Source: Flavobacterium caeni (GTDB lineage Bacteria; Bacteroidota; Bacteroidia; Flavobacteriales; Flavobacteriaceae). Taken from it: a stretch of 64,000 nt of DNA. The translations under genes and the position numbers were made by a program. Every line of letters begins with the position of its first letter. The stretch's first letter is position 1. This document shows positions 39,779-48,314 of the stretch, piece by piece. The notes under the pieces are model-generated. The model searched no databases. It was not told the DNA's origin and saw only the letters and a program-made list of their open reading frames with translations. The stretch lies in contig NZ_FMVF01000002.1 of NCBI RefSeq assembly GCF_900101895.1, forward strand, positions 433,944 to 497,943, given 5' to 3'.

Positions 39779-42700
39779 ATGGAAAAAAAGATACTTTCCT
39801 TTTTGTTTTCTACACGATTAATGGCGGTTTTGTTCCTTTCTTTTGCGGCGGCGATGGCTGCGGGGACTTTTATCGAAGACGCCTACAACACCGATACCGC
39901 AAGGATTTGGGTTTACAACACCAGGTGGTTCGAGGCCATGATGTTGTTGTTCATGATCAATTTCATCGGCAACATCAAACGCTACCAGTTGTACAAAAAG
40001 GAGAAATGGGCCACGCTCATCCTACACCTGGCGTTCATCCTGATCATCGCCGGGGCATTCGTCACGCGCTACATCAGTTACGAAGGCATGATGCCGATAC
40101 GCGAAGGCGAGGCCGCCAACCAGATCTATTCCGACAAAACCTACCTGACGGTCCTGGTCGACGGACAGTACCAGGGCGCGCTCAAACGCCGTGTGTTTGA
40201 AGAACCGCTGTTGTTTTCGCCTGTGGCCAACAACGATTTTACGGTCAGCGAAAAATTTGCCGATACTCCGTTTGAGATCGAATTCAAGAAATACATCATG
40301 GGCGCCACCGAAACCGTCGAGCCCAAAGAGAACGGTACCTTGTATTTGAAGATGGTCGAGTCGGGCGGCGGGACACGTCACGAACACTTTCTTCAATCGG
40401 GCGAAGTGGCCAACATCCACAACGTGCTGTTTGCGCTCAACAAGTTTACGCAGGGCGCGGTGAACATCAACACCACGGGCGGCGTCTATACGATCCAAGC
40501 CCCGTTCGAGGGCCAATTCATGCGTATGGCCGACCAGTTCCAGGGTAAGGTCGTCAAAGATTCGACACAGCAGCTCATGATGCGCTCGCTGTACAATGTG
40601 GGCGGCGCGCAATTCGTGTTCCCTGAACCCGCGATTACGGGCGTCAAGGCCTACAAATCCAACGAAGACATCAAGGCCAAGCAACACGACGATGCCATCA
40701 CGATGACCATCAGCTCGCAAGGGCAGGAGCGCGAAGTGACCGTCATTGGAGGCAAAGGCAAGCAAGGCGAACCGCAAAGCCTCAAGATCGGCGGGCTCGA
40801 TTTTACCGTATTTTTCGGAAGCAAGGTCTATACGACGCCCTTCCAGGTGCAACTCAACGATTTCATTGCGACCAAGTATCCGGGTACCGAGAAAAGCTAT
40901 GCGGCATTCGAAAGCCAGGTCACCGTGCTCGATCCCGAAAAGAAATTCGATGCGCGCATTTACATGAACCACGTGCTCGACCACAAAGGCTACCGCTTTT
41001 TCCAGGCGTCGTTTGACCCCGACGAAAAGGGCACGATACTGTCGGTAAACCACGATTATTGGGGAACCTGGATTACGTACATCGGTTACTTTGCCTTGTT
41101 CTTTGGCATGCTCGCGATCCTGTTCACCAAACATTCGCGTTTTGGCGATTTGCGCCGCAAACTCGATGCGGTCAAGGCCAAGAAAGCCAAGCTGATGGGC
41201 GTGCTGCTGTTGTTCCTGAGCCTTGGCGCGACGGCCCAAACGCAAGACAGCCACGAAGGCCACGACCACGCAAGTCACGACCACAGCGCGCACAACCACG
41301 AGGCCACCGCGCAAAAGCCCATCACGGCCAAGGAAATCGATTCGTTGCTCGGGAAATACAAAGTCACCGAGGCGCACGCCGCGCAGTTCGGGCGTTTGGT
41401 CATTCAGGACGAGGGCGGACGTATGAAACCCGTCAACACGTTTTCGTCGGAATTGTTGCGCAAGGTCAGCAAAAAAGACACCTATGGCGACATGAATTCC
41501 GACCAGGTGTTTTTGTCGATGACGCAATACCCGGCGGCCTGGTTCGAGGTGCCGCTGATTTACCTCAAGAGCGGCAACGACAGCATCCGCAAACTCATCG
41601 GTATCGGCAAGGACGACAAATATGCACCGTTCATCAAATTCTTTGACGAAAGGGGCAACTACAAATTGTCGCCATACCTCGACGCGGCCTACAAAGCGGC
41701 CGTCCCGGATCAGTTCCAGAAAGATTTCATCGAAGCCGACAAACGCGTCAACCTGCTCAATTCGGCGCTTAGCGGCAGCATACTGCGCATTTTCCCGATC
41801 CCGAACGACGCGAACAACAAATGGGTGTCGTACCTGCAACTCAGCCACGCGGGGCTCAAGGGCATCGATTCGACGTTTACGCGCCAAATTTTGCCGCTGT
41901 ATTTAACGGCTGCGGGCAACGCGGTCAAAACGGGCAATTATAAGGAGGCCGATTTTTACCTCAAGGGCATCAACAAATTCCAGCACCGTTACGGCGCCAA
42001 GGTGATGCCGAGCGACGAGAAGATCGATTCCGAAATTCTCTACAACAAGTACGACATCTTCAAGAAACTCTACTACTGGTATATGCTTTCGGGCGTGTTG
42101 ATGTTGCTTTTTGCGATCGTACAGATCTTTTCGGACAACAAGCCGATCCGTTGGACCATCAACTTTTTCCACATCCTGATCGGGTTTTTCTTCCTGTTGC
42201 ACACAGGCGGATTGGTGTTGCGCTGGTACATCTCGGGGCACGCGCCTTGGAGCGACGCCTATGAATCGATGATTTACGTAGCGTGGGCTACCATGTTCTT
42301 TACGTTGATGTTGGCGCGCAAGTCGAAACTCACGGTGGCGTCGGGAACATTCGTTGCCTCGATGATTCTGATGATTGCACATTGGAACTGGATGGACCCG
42401 GCCATTGCAAACCTGCAGCCGGTGCTCAATTCGTACTGGCTCATGATACACGTGGCGGTCATCGTCGCCAGTTACGGACCGTTTACGCTGGGCATGGTGT
42501 TGGGCTTGGTCGCGATGTTGCTCATGCTGTTCGTGAACGACGAGAACAAGAAAAAGATGGAACTCAACATCAAGGAGCTGACCTACATCAACGAAATGGC
42601 CTTGACCATTGGCTTGGTGATGCTCACCATCGGGAACTTCCTCGGCGGGCAATGGGCCAACGAAAGCTGGGGTCGCTACTGGGGTTGGGACCCGAAAGAG

Positions 42701-42994
42701 ACCTGGGCGCTCATTTCGATCATGGTCTACGCGTTTGTGATCCACATGCGATTCGTGCCAGCGTTGCGCGGTAAGTTTACGTACAATTTCTTTGCGGTAT
42801 TGGCCTTTGCGTCGATTTTGATGACGTATTTTGGCGTGAATTTCCACCTCTCGGGATTGCATTCGTATGCGAGCGGCGAGCGCCAGAACGCGGTGATTTA
42901 CGGCTACATCTTGGCAGGATTTTTATTGTTTTCGGTGTTGGTGTACTGGCGTTACCGAAAATTCAAAGGGCCTGGCGTCAAACAAAATGGCTAG
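39779..42994 (+). CDS. ccsBA: Cytochrome c maturation protein, ResB-CcsA (CcsBA) fusion
   Basis: This 1071-residue protein has N-terminal ResB/CcsB-type helices (about 7-30, 50-75) and an extracytoplasmic domain. A helix at ~435-455 follows, then a histidine-rich segment (about 490-512: HEGHDHASHDHSAHNHE), a soluble stretch, and a CcsA domain with about eight helices and the haem-handling WGRYWGWDPKETWAL motif. System II proteins carry haem across the membrane and attach it to apocytochrome c. The start is set by the promoter at 39747. Confidence 0.92.
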   Translation: MEKKILSFLFSTRLMAVLFLSFAAAMAAGTFIEDAYNTDTARIWVYNTRWFEAMMLLFMINFIGNIKRYQLYKKEKWATLILHLAFILIIAGAFVTRYISYEGMMPIREGEAANQIYSDKTYLTVLVDGQYQGALKRRVFEEPLLFSPVANNDFTVSEKFADTPFEIEFKKYIMGATETVEPKENGTLYLKMVESGGGTRHEHFLQSGEVANIHNVLFALNKFTQGAVNINTTGGVYTIQAPFEGQFMRMADQFQGKVVKDSTQQLMMRSLYNVGGAQFVFPEPAITGVKAYKSNEDIKAKQHDDAITMTISSQGQEREVTVIGGKGKQGEPQSLKIGGLDFTVFFGSKVYTTPFQVQLNDFIATKYPGTEKSYAAFESQVTVLDPEKKFDARIYMNHVLDHKGYRFFQASFDPDEKGTILSVNHDYWGTWITYIGYFALFFGMLAILFTKHSRFGDLRRKLDAVKAKKAKLMGVLLLFLSLGATAQTQDSHEGHDHASHDHSAHNHEATAQKPITAKEIDSLLGKYKVTEAHAAQFGRLVIQDEGGRMKPVNTFSSELLRKVSKKDTYGDMNSDQVFLSMTQYPAAWFEVPLIYLKSGNDSIRKLIGIGKDDKYAPFIKFFDERGNYKLSPYLDAAYKAAVPDQFQKDFIEADKRVNLLNSALSGSILRIFPIPNDANNKWVSYLQLSHAGLKGIDSTFTRQILPLYLTAAGNAVKTGNYKEADFYLKGINKFQHRYGAKVMPSDEKIDSEILYNKYDIFKKLYYWYMLSGVLMLLFAIVQIFSDNKPIRWTINFFHILIGFFFLLHTGGLVLRWYISGHAPWSDAYESMIYVAWATMFFTLMLARKSKLTVASGTFVASMILMIAHWNWMDPAIANLQPVLNSYWLMIHVAVIVASYGPFTLGMVLGLVAMLLMLFVNDENKKKMELNIKELTYINEMALTIGLVMLTIGNFLGGQWANESWGRYWGWDPKETWALISIMVYAFVIHMRFVPALRGKFTYNFFAVLAFASILMTYFGVNFHLSGLHSYASGERQNAVIYGYILAGFLLFSVLVYWRYRKFKGPGVKQNG

Positions 42995-43045
42995 GCCCAT
43001 CGGTTGGTGCCAAACTTTTTGTTATTTTTATAAAAAATCCGGTTC

Positions 43046-43642
43046 ATGAGAAAAACACTGATCGTATGGGGCATTGCATCGTTCGTACTTTGTGGTACTG
43101 CAAATGCCCAATCGCTTTCGACGTCGTCGGGCGCCAAATCCTCAACCCAAGCCAAAACCATGAAAGCATCGATACACCAATTCCAAGTAGAAAGCATCAA
43201 CGGCGGTACTTTCGATTTTCGCGAGCTTGCGGGTAAGAAGGTGATGATCGTCAACACCGCTTCGGAATGTGGATTCACGCCGCAATACAAAGAACTGCAA
43301 GCGCTTTACGAAAAATACCAGGGCCGACTTGTCATCATAGGATTTCCGACCAACGATTTTGGCGGGCAGGAGCCGGGCAGCAACCGTGAAATCGCCAATT
43401 TTTGCGAAGTAAACTACGGCGTTTCGTTCCCGATGATGGCCAAGATAACCGTCAAGGGCGAGCAGATGCATCCCGTATACCAATTCCTGACGCAAAGGGC
43501 CAAGAACGGTTTGAAGAATTCAAAGGTTGAATGGAACTTTCAAAAATACCTGCTCAACCCAAAAGGCGAACTCGTAGAGGTGCTCGCTTCGGATGTCAAG
43601 CCAAATGATCCGCAAATCATCTCGTGGATCGAGAGCAAATAG
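43046..43642 (+). CDS. Glutathione peroxidase-family protein, exported
   Basis: This 198-residue protein has a signal peptide (KTLIVWGIASFVLCGTANAQ), then a Ser-rich linker and the peroxidase domain. Active-site residues are C75 in NTASECGFTPQY, Q in FGGQEPGS, and W in VEWNFQKYLL. The cysteine form usually acts as a thioredoxin-dependent peroxidase. It lies 51 bases after the cytochrome maturation gene. It probably protects the periplasm against hydroperoxides. Confidence 0.9.
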   Translation: MRKTLIVWGIASFVLCGTANAQSLSTSSGAKSSTQAKTMKASIHQFQVESINGGTFDFRELAGKKVMIVNTASECGFTPQYKELQALYEKYQGRLVIIGFPTNDFGGQEPGSNREIANFCEVNYGVSFPMMAKITVKGEQMHPVYQFLTQRAKNGLKNSKVEWNFQKYLLNPKGELVEVLASDVKPNDPQIISWIESK

Positions 43643-43643
43643 C

Positions 43644-43943
43644 ATGTCCCAGAAAGAGAACTTCCCGCACATCCTCAATGCGTCGTCTACGCTGTTGGGG
43701 TTGTGTTTTGTGGTGTTGACTTCGCTCAAACTGCGCGACAACAGCGAAACATCGGTCATCGACGAACTCACCGCCGGGGCCATTTTCATTTTCCTGACCA
43801 GCAGTATTTTGTCTTATTTGTCGATGCGCAACGATGTGTCGTCGGGCAAAAAGTACGAAAAGATCGCCGACATCGCCTTCTTGTGCGGGCTGGTTTTGCT
43901 GTGCGTCATTACGGTGTTGATCACGCTCAACCTCGTCGACTGA
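43644..43943 (+). CDS. Small three-helix membrane protein
   Basis: This 99-residue protein has hydrophobic helices at about 13-30, 43-60 and 74-97. It begins one base after the peroxidase stop and is likely co-transcribed. The sequence (HILNASSTLLGLCFVVLTSLK) is similar to small membrane proteins I cannot assign. The start at 43644 avoids a long overlap with the peroxidase gene. The function is unknown. Confidence 0.75.
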   Translation: MSQKENFPHILNASSTLLGLCFVVLTSLKLRDNSETSVIDELTAGAIFIFLTSSILSYLSMRNDVSSGKKYEKIADIAFLCGLVLLCVITVLITLNLVD

Positions 43944-43954
43944 TTACATCGCGG

Positions 43955-44452
43955 TCATTTCAGGATCAGTTGCATGAACAGCAGATCGAGCCATTGGCCA
44001 AACTTGAACCCGGCCTGGCGTATGGTCCCGCTTTCGGTAAACCCAAATTTTTTGTGGAATGCGATGCTTTGGGCGTTGGCCGCATCGATGGCACCCACCA
44101 TGACGTGTAGGTTTTGTGCGCGCGCCAGCCGGATCAATTCGGCCATCAGCCGGCCGCCGATGCCTTTGCCGTTGTGGCCGTCCACCACATACACCGAATG
44201 TTCGACCGTGTACTGGTAACCGATTTTCTCACGAAAGGTACCGTAGGCGCCATACCCGAGTATTTCTCTATCAACCTCGGCCACGATCACCGGAAAGCCG
44301 TTGCGTTGTTTGTCCAGTAGCCATTGCCGTTGCATTTCGAGTGTTTGCGGTTCGTAGCTGTAGTTGGCCGTCGTGTGGGCGATGGCGTGGTTGACGATGT
44401 CGAGGATGGCGGGCAAATCGGCCAGCGTAGCGTGGCGCAGGATAATTTCCAT
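43955..44452 (-). CDS. GNAT acetyltransferase (phosphinothricin acetyltransferase-like)
   Basis: This 165-residue protein starts IILRHATLADLPAILDIVNHAI. The coenzyme A loop is YVVDGHNGKGIGGRLMAEL, and the end has IAFHKKFGFTESGTIRQAGFKFGQWLDLLFMQ, typical of the PAT/YncA group that acetylates amino-acid-like compounds (for example methionine derivatives). It converges with the small membrane gene. Confidence 0.9.
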   Translation of the reverse strand: MEIILRHATLADLPAILDIVNHAIAHTTANYSYEPQTLEMQRQWLLDKQRNGFPVIVAEVDREILGYGAYGTFREKIGYQYTVEHSVYVVDGHNGKGIGGRLMAELIRLARAQNLHVMVGAIDAANAQSIAFHKKFGFTESGTIRQAGFKFGQWLDLLFMQLILK

Positions 44453-44481
44453 AAAAACACAAGACTTTACCCAAAAGTAGC

Positions 44482-44489
44482 TAAATTTG
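44482..44489 (+). promoter_or_regulatory. -7 box TAAATTTG for menD
   Basis: A perfect TAnnTTTG 21 bases before the menD start. Confidence 0.55.
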
Positions 44490-44510
44490 TTCGCCTTTTA
44501 AAAACAGCCG

Positions 44511-46169
44511 ATGATTTATCCCAAGATTCCGTTAGCCCAAAGCGTGATACAGATTTGTATGGCCAAAGGCGTCAATCATGTGGTCATTTCGCCCGGGTCG
44601 CGCAATGCGCCGCTGACGATAGGGTTTGCGGGCAATCCCAATTTCAAATGTTACAGCATCGCCGACGAACGCAGCGCGGGTTTTTTTGCGCTCGGCATCG
44701 CCCAGCAAATCGGCAAGCCCGTGGCGCTGTTGTGTACGTCGGGTTCGGCCTTGCTCAATTATTATCCGGCCGTGGCCGAGGCGTTCTACAGCCAGATTCC
44801 GCTTATCGTGATTTCGGCCGACCGTCCCGAATCTAAAATAGACATCGGCGACGGGCAAACGATCCGTCAGCGCAACGTGTTCGAGAACCATTCGCTGTTC
44901 AATGCGAACCTGACCGAAGACGCTTCGGAAGAAAACGACCTGCTCATCAACGAAGCCATCAACAAGGCGATGCTCAAAAAAGGCCCGACGCACCTCAATG
45001 TGCCGTTCGAGGAGCCGTTGTACGAGACCACGCGCAAGATTGCGGTCGATCCGATCATTTCGGCCAACGCCAAATGGTACAAGAGCATTTCGCCCGAAGA
45101 CATCATCGCGTCGACCAACATATGGAATGCGGCCAAAAAGAAACTGGTGCTCGTGGGCGTTAACGCGCCGCAGGAGATCGACGACGAAATCCTCGAAGTT
45201 TTGGCCAAGGACCCGTCGGTGATGGTGATGACCGAAACGACGTCGAACCTGCACCATCCAGCTTTTTTGAACAGCATCGACAAAATCATCACGCCGTTCA
45301 AGGACAAAGATTTTAAGGAATTCCAGCCCGAAATCCTGGTCACGTTCGGCGGTCTTATCGTGTCCAAGCGCGTCAAGGCGTTTTTGCGCAAGTACCGTCC
45401 AGACCACCATTGGCATGTAGATCCGCTGCGCGCCTACAATACGTTTGGCGTGTTGCCGCACCATTTCGAGACCAATCCGAACGACTTTTTCGCGCAAATC
45501 CTGCCGTTTACCAAGACGGTCAACAGCGATTACTTTAAGCTGGGGCAAACGCTCCAAAAAAAGCGCGCGGTGTCGCACCAGAAATACGTGGGCGGAATTC
45601 CGTTCTCTGATTTGAAGGCCTTTGCGCAAATCATCCCGCAATTGCCCAAAGATTCCATGCTGCAGGTGAGCAACAGCGCGGCCATCCGCTACACGCAATT
45701 GTTTGATGCCGATGCGTCGATCGCGGTGTTTTGCAACCGCGGGACGAGTGGGATAGATGGGAGTACGTCTACGGCCATTGGCGCGGCGTCGGCCTCGAAC
45801 AAGCCCACGACTTTGATTACGGGCGACATCGGATTTTTGTACGACAGCAATGCGCTTTGGAACAATTACATCCCGAAGGATTTTAAGATCATCTTGATCA
45901 ACAACGGCGGCGGCGGTATCTTCAGGATTTTGCCGGGTCACCAGGAGAACAAGATTTTCAATACGTATTTCGAAACGTCGCACAAATTAACCGCCGAACA
46001 TCTGGCCAAAATGTACCAATTCGACTATCTGACCGCTACGGATTCGGACAGTTTGGATGCGGGAATGGCCGCGCTTTACAAATCCAAAAAACCAAGCATC
46101 CTTGAAGTTTTCACACCCGAGAAAGAAAACGATGCGATTTTGAAGGATTATTTCAAGGCGCTCACTTAA
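44511..46169 (+). CDS. menD: SEPHCHC synthase MenD
   Basis: This 552-residue thiamine-diphosphate enzyme has the N-terminal VISPGSRNAPLTIGFAGNP and DERSAGFFALGIAQQIGKPVALLCTSGSA segments, and the C-terminal NRGTSGIDGSTSTAIGAA with the ThDP motif GDIGFLYDSNALWNNYIPKDFKIILINNGGGGIF. It condenses isochorismate with 2-oxoglutarate in menaquinone synthesis. Other steps encoded in the window are MenC, MenB and MenA. No menF or menE is seen. Confidence 0.95.
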   Translation: MIYPKIPLAQSVIQICMAKGVNHVVISPGSRNAPLTIGFAGNPNFKCYSIADERSAGFFALGIAQQIGKPVALLCTSGSALLNYYPAVAEAFYSQIPLIVISADRPESKIDIGDGQTIRQRNVFENHSLFNANLTEDASEENDLLINEAINKAMLKKGPTHLNVPFEEPLYETTRKIAVDPIISANAKWYKSISPEDIIASTNIWNAAKKKLVLVGVNAPQEIDDEILEVLAKDPSVMVMTETTSNLHHPAFLNSIDKIITPFKDKDFKEFQPEILVTFGGLIVSKRVKAFLRKYRPDHHWHVDPLRAYNTFGVLPHHFETNPNDFFAQILPFTKTVNSDYFKLGQTLQKKRAVSHQKYVGGIPFSDLKAFAQIIPQLPKDSMLQVSNSAAIRYTQLFDADASIAVFCNRGTSGIDGSTSTAIGAASASNKPTTLITGDIGFLYDSNALWNNYIPKDFKIILINNGGGGIFRILPGHQENKIFNTYFETSHKLTAEHLAKMYQFDYLTATDSDSLDAGMAALYKSKKPSILEVFTPEKENDAILKDYFKALT

Positions 46170-46184
46170 GTCCCCTGAACTTCG

Positions 46185-46285
46185 TACCTTTGCGCACCTC
46201 TGTGCTAAACCTTTCGTGTCTCTGTGGTAAATTTTACCGCAAAGTCAGCAAAGAAATGAACCGCAAAGAACCACAAAGAGAATTC
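46185..46285. repeat. CGCAAAG-type intergenic repeat with a TACCTTTG box
   Basis: TACCTTTG at 46185 fits a -7 box. The rest has CTCTGTGG/CCACAAAG and GGTAAA/TTTACC pairs that can fold into a hairpin, and CGCAAAG words like those at 21697 and 63679. It lies just upstream of the S1-domain gene. Confidence 0.5.
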
Positions 46286-46289
46286 CATC

Positions 46290-47132
46290 ATGATCAAAAT
46301 CGGAACATACAACACGCTCGAAATCCTGCGCCACACCAAGGTGGGGTTGTTTTTGGGGACGGGCGATGCGTCAGAAGATATTTTACTGCCCAACAAATAC
46401 ATACCCAAACAGTTCACCATTGGCGACCAGATCGAGGTGTTTGTCTATCTCGACCACGAGGAAAGGCCGGTGGCCACCACACTTAAGCCTTACATCGCAC
46501 TGAATGAATTTGCATTGTTGCGCGTGAACTACACCAACCGCGTGGGCGCTTTTATGGATTGGGGACTCGAAAAGGACATCCTCGTGCCGTTCAAAGAGCA
46601 GGCGCGCGAAATGGAAAAAGGCAAACGCTACCTGGTGTATTTGTACCTCGACGAGCAAACCAACCGATTGGTCGCCTCGAGCAAGACCAACCAATTCCTC
46701 GACAACGAAAACCTGACCGTAGAAGTAGGCCAGGAGGTAAGCCTGATGGTGTCGCACATCACCGAGTTGGGCATAAACGTAATCATCGACGGCAAACACA
46801 AAGGGCTTTTGTACAAGGACGAGGTGTTCGACGATTCGATCCGTACGGGCGATAAGTTGCGCGGCTTCATCAAAAATATTCGTGCCGACCACAAGATCGA
46901 CGTGTCGCTGCAAGAGCAAGGCTATGAAAACGTCGAACCTAACGTCGAAAAAATCATGGCCGAACTCAGGGCCAACCGCGGTCATTTGCGTTTGAACGAC
47001 GACTCGCATCCCGAAGACATCAAGGCCGTGCTGCAAATGAGCAAAAAAACGTTCAAGAAGGCGATCGGTGCGTTGTACAAAGAAAGGCTGATCGAAATCA
47101 AGGACGACGGTATTCATTTGACCGCGCGTTAA
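46290..47132 (+). CDS. S1-domain RNA-binding protein (CvfB family)
   Basis: This 280-residue protein has three S1-like units in its first ~210 residues (KVGLFLGTGDASEDILLPNKYIPKQFTIGD, then VGAFMDWGLEKDILVPFKEQARE, then NVIIDGKHKGLLYKDEVF) and a winged-helix domain at the end (LQMSKKTFKKAIGALYKERLIEI). CvfB/YitL proteins bind RNA and affect virulence or post-transcriptional control in Gram-positives. The role in Bacteroidetes is undefined. Confidence 0.88.
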   Translation: MIKIGTYNTLEILRHTKVGLFLGTGDASEDILLPNKYIPKQFTIGDQIEVFVYLDHEERPVATTLKPYIALNEFALLRVNYTNRVGAFMDWGLEKDILVPFKEQAREMEKGKRYLVYLYLDEQTNRLVASSKTNQFLDNENLTVEVGQEVSLMVSHITELGINVIIDGKHKGLLYKDEVFDDSIRTGDKLRGFIKNIRADHKIDVSLQEQGYENVEPNVEKIMAELRANRGHLRLNDDSHPEDIKAVLQMSKKTFKKAIGALYKERLIEIKDDGIHLTAR

Positions 47133-47166
47133 ATTTCTGCCAACCGGGCATTCGTTTGCGGGAGAT

Positions 47167-47200
47167 TTGTATATTTGTATATACAAATGTTTTATTTTTG
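47167..47200 (+). promoter_or_regulatory. Promoter with embedded 16-bp palindrome upstream of ygiD
   Basis: TTG at 47167 and TATTTTTG at 47193-47200 are 23 bp apart. The perfect palindrome ATTTGTATATACAAAT (47173-47188) lies between the two elements, where a repressor would block RNA polymerase. Confidence 0.6.
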
Positions 47201-47242
47201 GAACGCAAGGATTTTATCAAAACCATTACGGGAGGAATAGCC

Positions 47243-48076
47243 ATGGCTTCACTGCAACCTTTTTACAACTGGACCCAATCGCTGGGCGAGGAGGATGTGA
47301 CGCATCCGGTACTGTTTGTCGGGCACGGCTCGCCGATGAACGCCATACTCGACAACGAATTTTCACAAACCTGGTCGCGCTTCGGGCGGGAAATCCAAAA
47401 ACCCAAGGCGGTGCTGGTCATTTCGGCACACTGGCTCACACGCGGAACGCACATCACGGCCATGCCCAATCCCAAGACCATCCACGACTTTGGCGGATTC
47501 CCCGACGAACTTTTTGCCGTACAGTATCCGGCACCGGGCAGTCCCGAACTGGCGCAGCACACGGCGGGTTTGTTCACCACCACGCAAGTGGGGCTCGACC
47601 ACGACTGGGGATTGGACCACGGCACCTGGTCGATCGTACGGCACATGTACCCGAACGCCGACATTCCCGTACTACAGCTTTCGATCGATTACAACAAACC
47701 GCCGCAATACCATTTTGAATTGGCCAAGCAATTGCAATCGCTGCGCAAGAAAGGCGTGCTCATCATTGGCAGCGGCAACATGGTGCACAACCTGCGCATG
47801 GTGGCGTGGGATAAATTGAACGAACCCGAGTATGGTTTTGACTGGGCGATTGAGATGAACCAAATATTCAAGGAAAGGATCGGCAACCACGATTTCCAGT
47901 CGCTGATCGATTACGAAAAACTAAGCCAGGCCGCCAAACTGGCCATCCCGACACCCGACCATTATTACCCGTTGCTGTATGCGATGGCGCTGCGCAACGG
48001 CAAGGACGACGCGACGTTCTTTAACGACAAGGCCGTCGGCGGATCGCTGACGATGACGTCGGTGAAATGGGGATAA
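47243..48076 (+). CDS. ygiD: Extradiol dioxygenase-family protein (4,5-DOPA dioxygenase-like, YgiD)
   Basis: This 277-residue protein has FVGHGSPMNAI near residue 29, ISAHWLTRGTHIT, HDFGGFPDELFAVQYPAPG, DHDWGLDHGTWSIVRHMYP and IIGSGNMVHNLR, all hallmarks of the LigB/YgiD group with histidine zinc/iron ligands. The YgiD branch opens DOPA rings in vitro. The start at 47243 is backed by a GGGAGGAAT ribosome-binding site, rare in this window, and a promoter that lies inside the longer frame. Confidence 0.9.
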   Translation: MASLQPFYNWTQSLGEEDVTHPVLFVGHGSPMNAILDNEFSQTWSRFGREIQKPKAVLVISAHWLTRGTHITAMPNPKTIHDFGGFPDELFAVQYPAPGSPELAQHTAGLFTTTQVGLDHDWGLDHGTWSIVRHMYPNADIPVLQLSIDYNKPPQYHFELAKQLQSLRKKGVLIIGSGNMVHNLRMVAWDKLNEPEYGFDWAIEMNQIFKERIGNHDFQSLIDYEKLSQAAKLAIPTPDHYYPLLYAMALRNGKDDATFFNDKAVGGSLTMTSVKWG

Positions 48077-48111
48077 AAAAAATGGGAAGCTTCAACTTCC
48101 CATTTTTTTTT
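48075..48111 (+). terminator. Rho-independent terminator after ygiD
   Basis: AAAAAATGGGAAG and CTTCCCATTTTTT pair around CTTCAA, with a T9 tail, immediately past the stop codon. Confidence 0.9.
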
Positions 48112-48153
48112 GATGTTTTTCGTTATTGTGATTCGTCTTTAAAAATTGAAAAC

Positions 48154-48291
48154 TAAACTTTAACAATTTCGGCAGATTTTCTGTAATCCAGTGTCGATTT
48201 TATTTTGTTGGGATATACTTCCAATGCCCCCTTCCCTGAAGTGAAACTACATTTTTTTATCGTACATCCGTTACAGAAAAACTGTAAATTC
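48154..48291 (+). repeat. Dispersed ~138-bp element with inverted ends, copy 3
   Basis: It starts TAAACTTTAACAA, has a left end GGCAGATTTTCTGTAATCC, the TTTTATTTTGTTGGGATATAC and CCCCCTTCCCT blocks, and a right end CCGTTACAGAAAAACTGTAAA. It is very close to copy 2, and its ACTACATTTTTTT block is shared with copy 1. It lies between the ygiD terminator and the end of the peptidase gene. Confidence 0.85.
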
Positions 48292-48314
48292 GAATCAATG
48301 ACAGAAAAATCCAA

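Noticed and set aside
40022..41887. 621-codon open frame on the minus strand
   Set aside because: It lies wholly inside the well-supported CcsBA gene, is arginine/histidine-rich and shows no domain. It is a shadow frame caused by codon bias.
44532..45983. 483-codon open frame on the minus strand
   Set aside because: Antisense to menD, with low-complexity basic composition and no recognisable motif.
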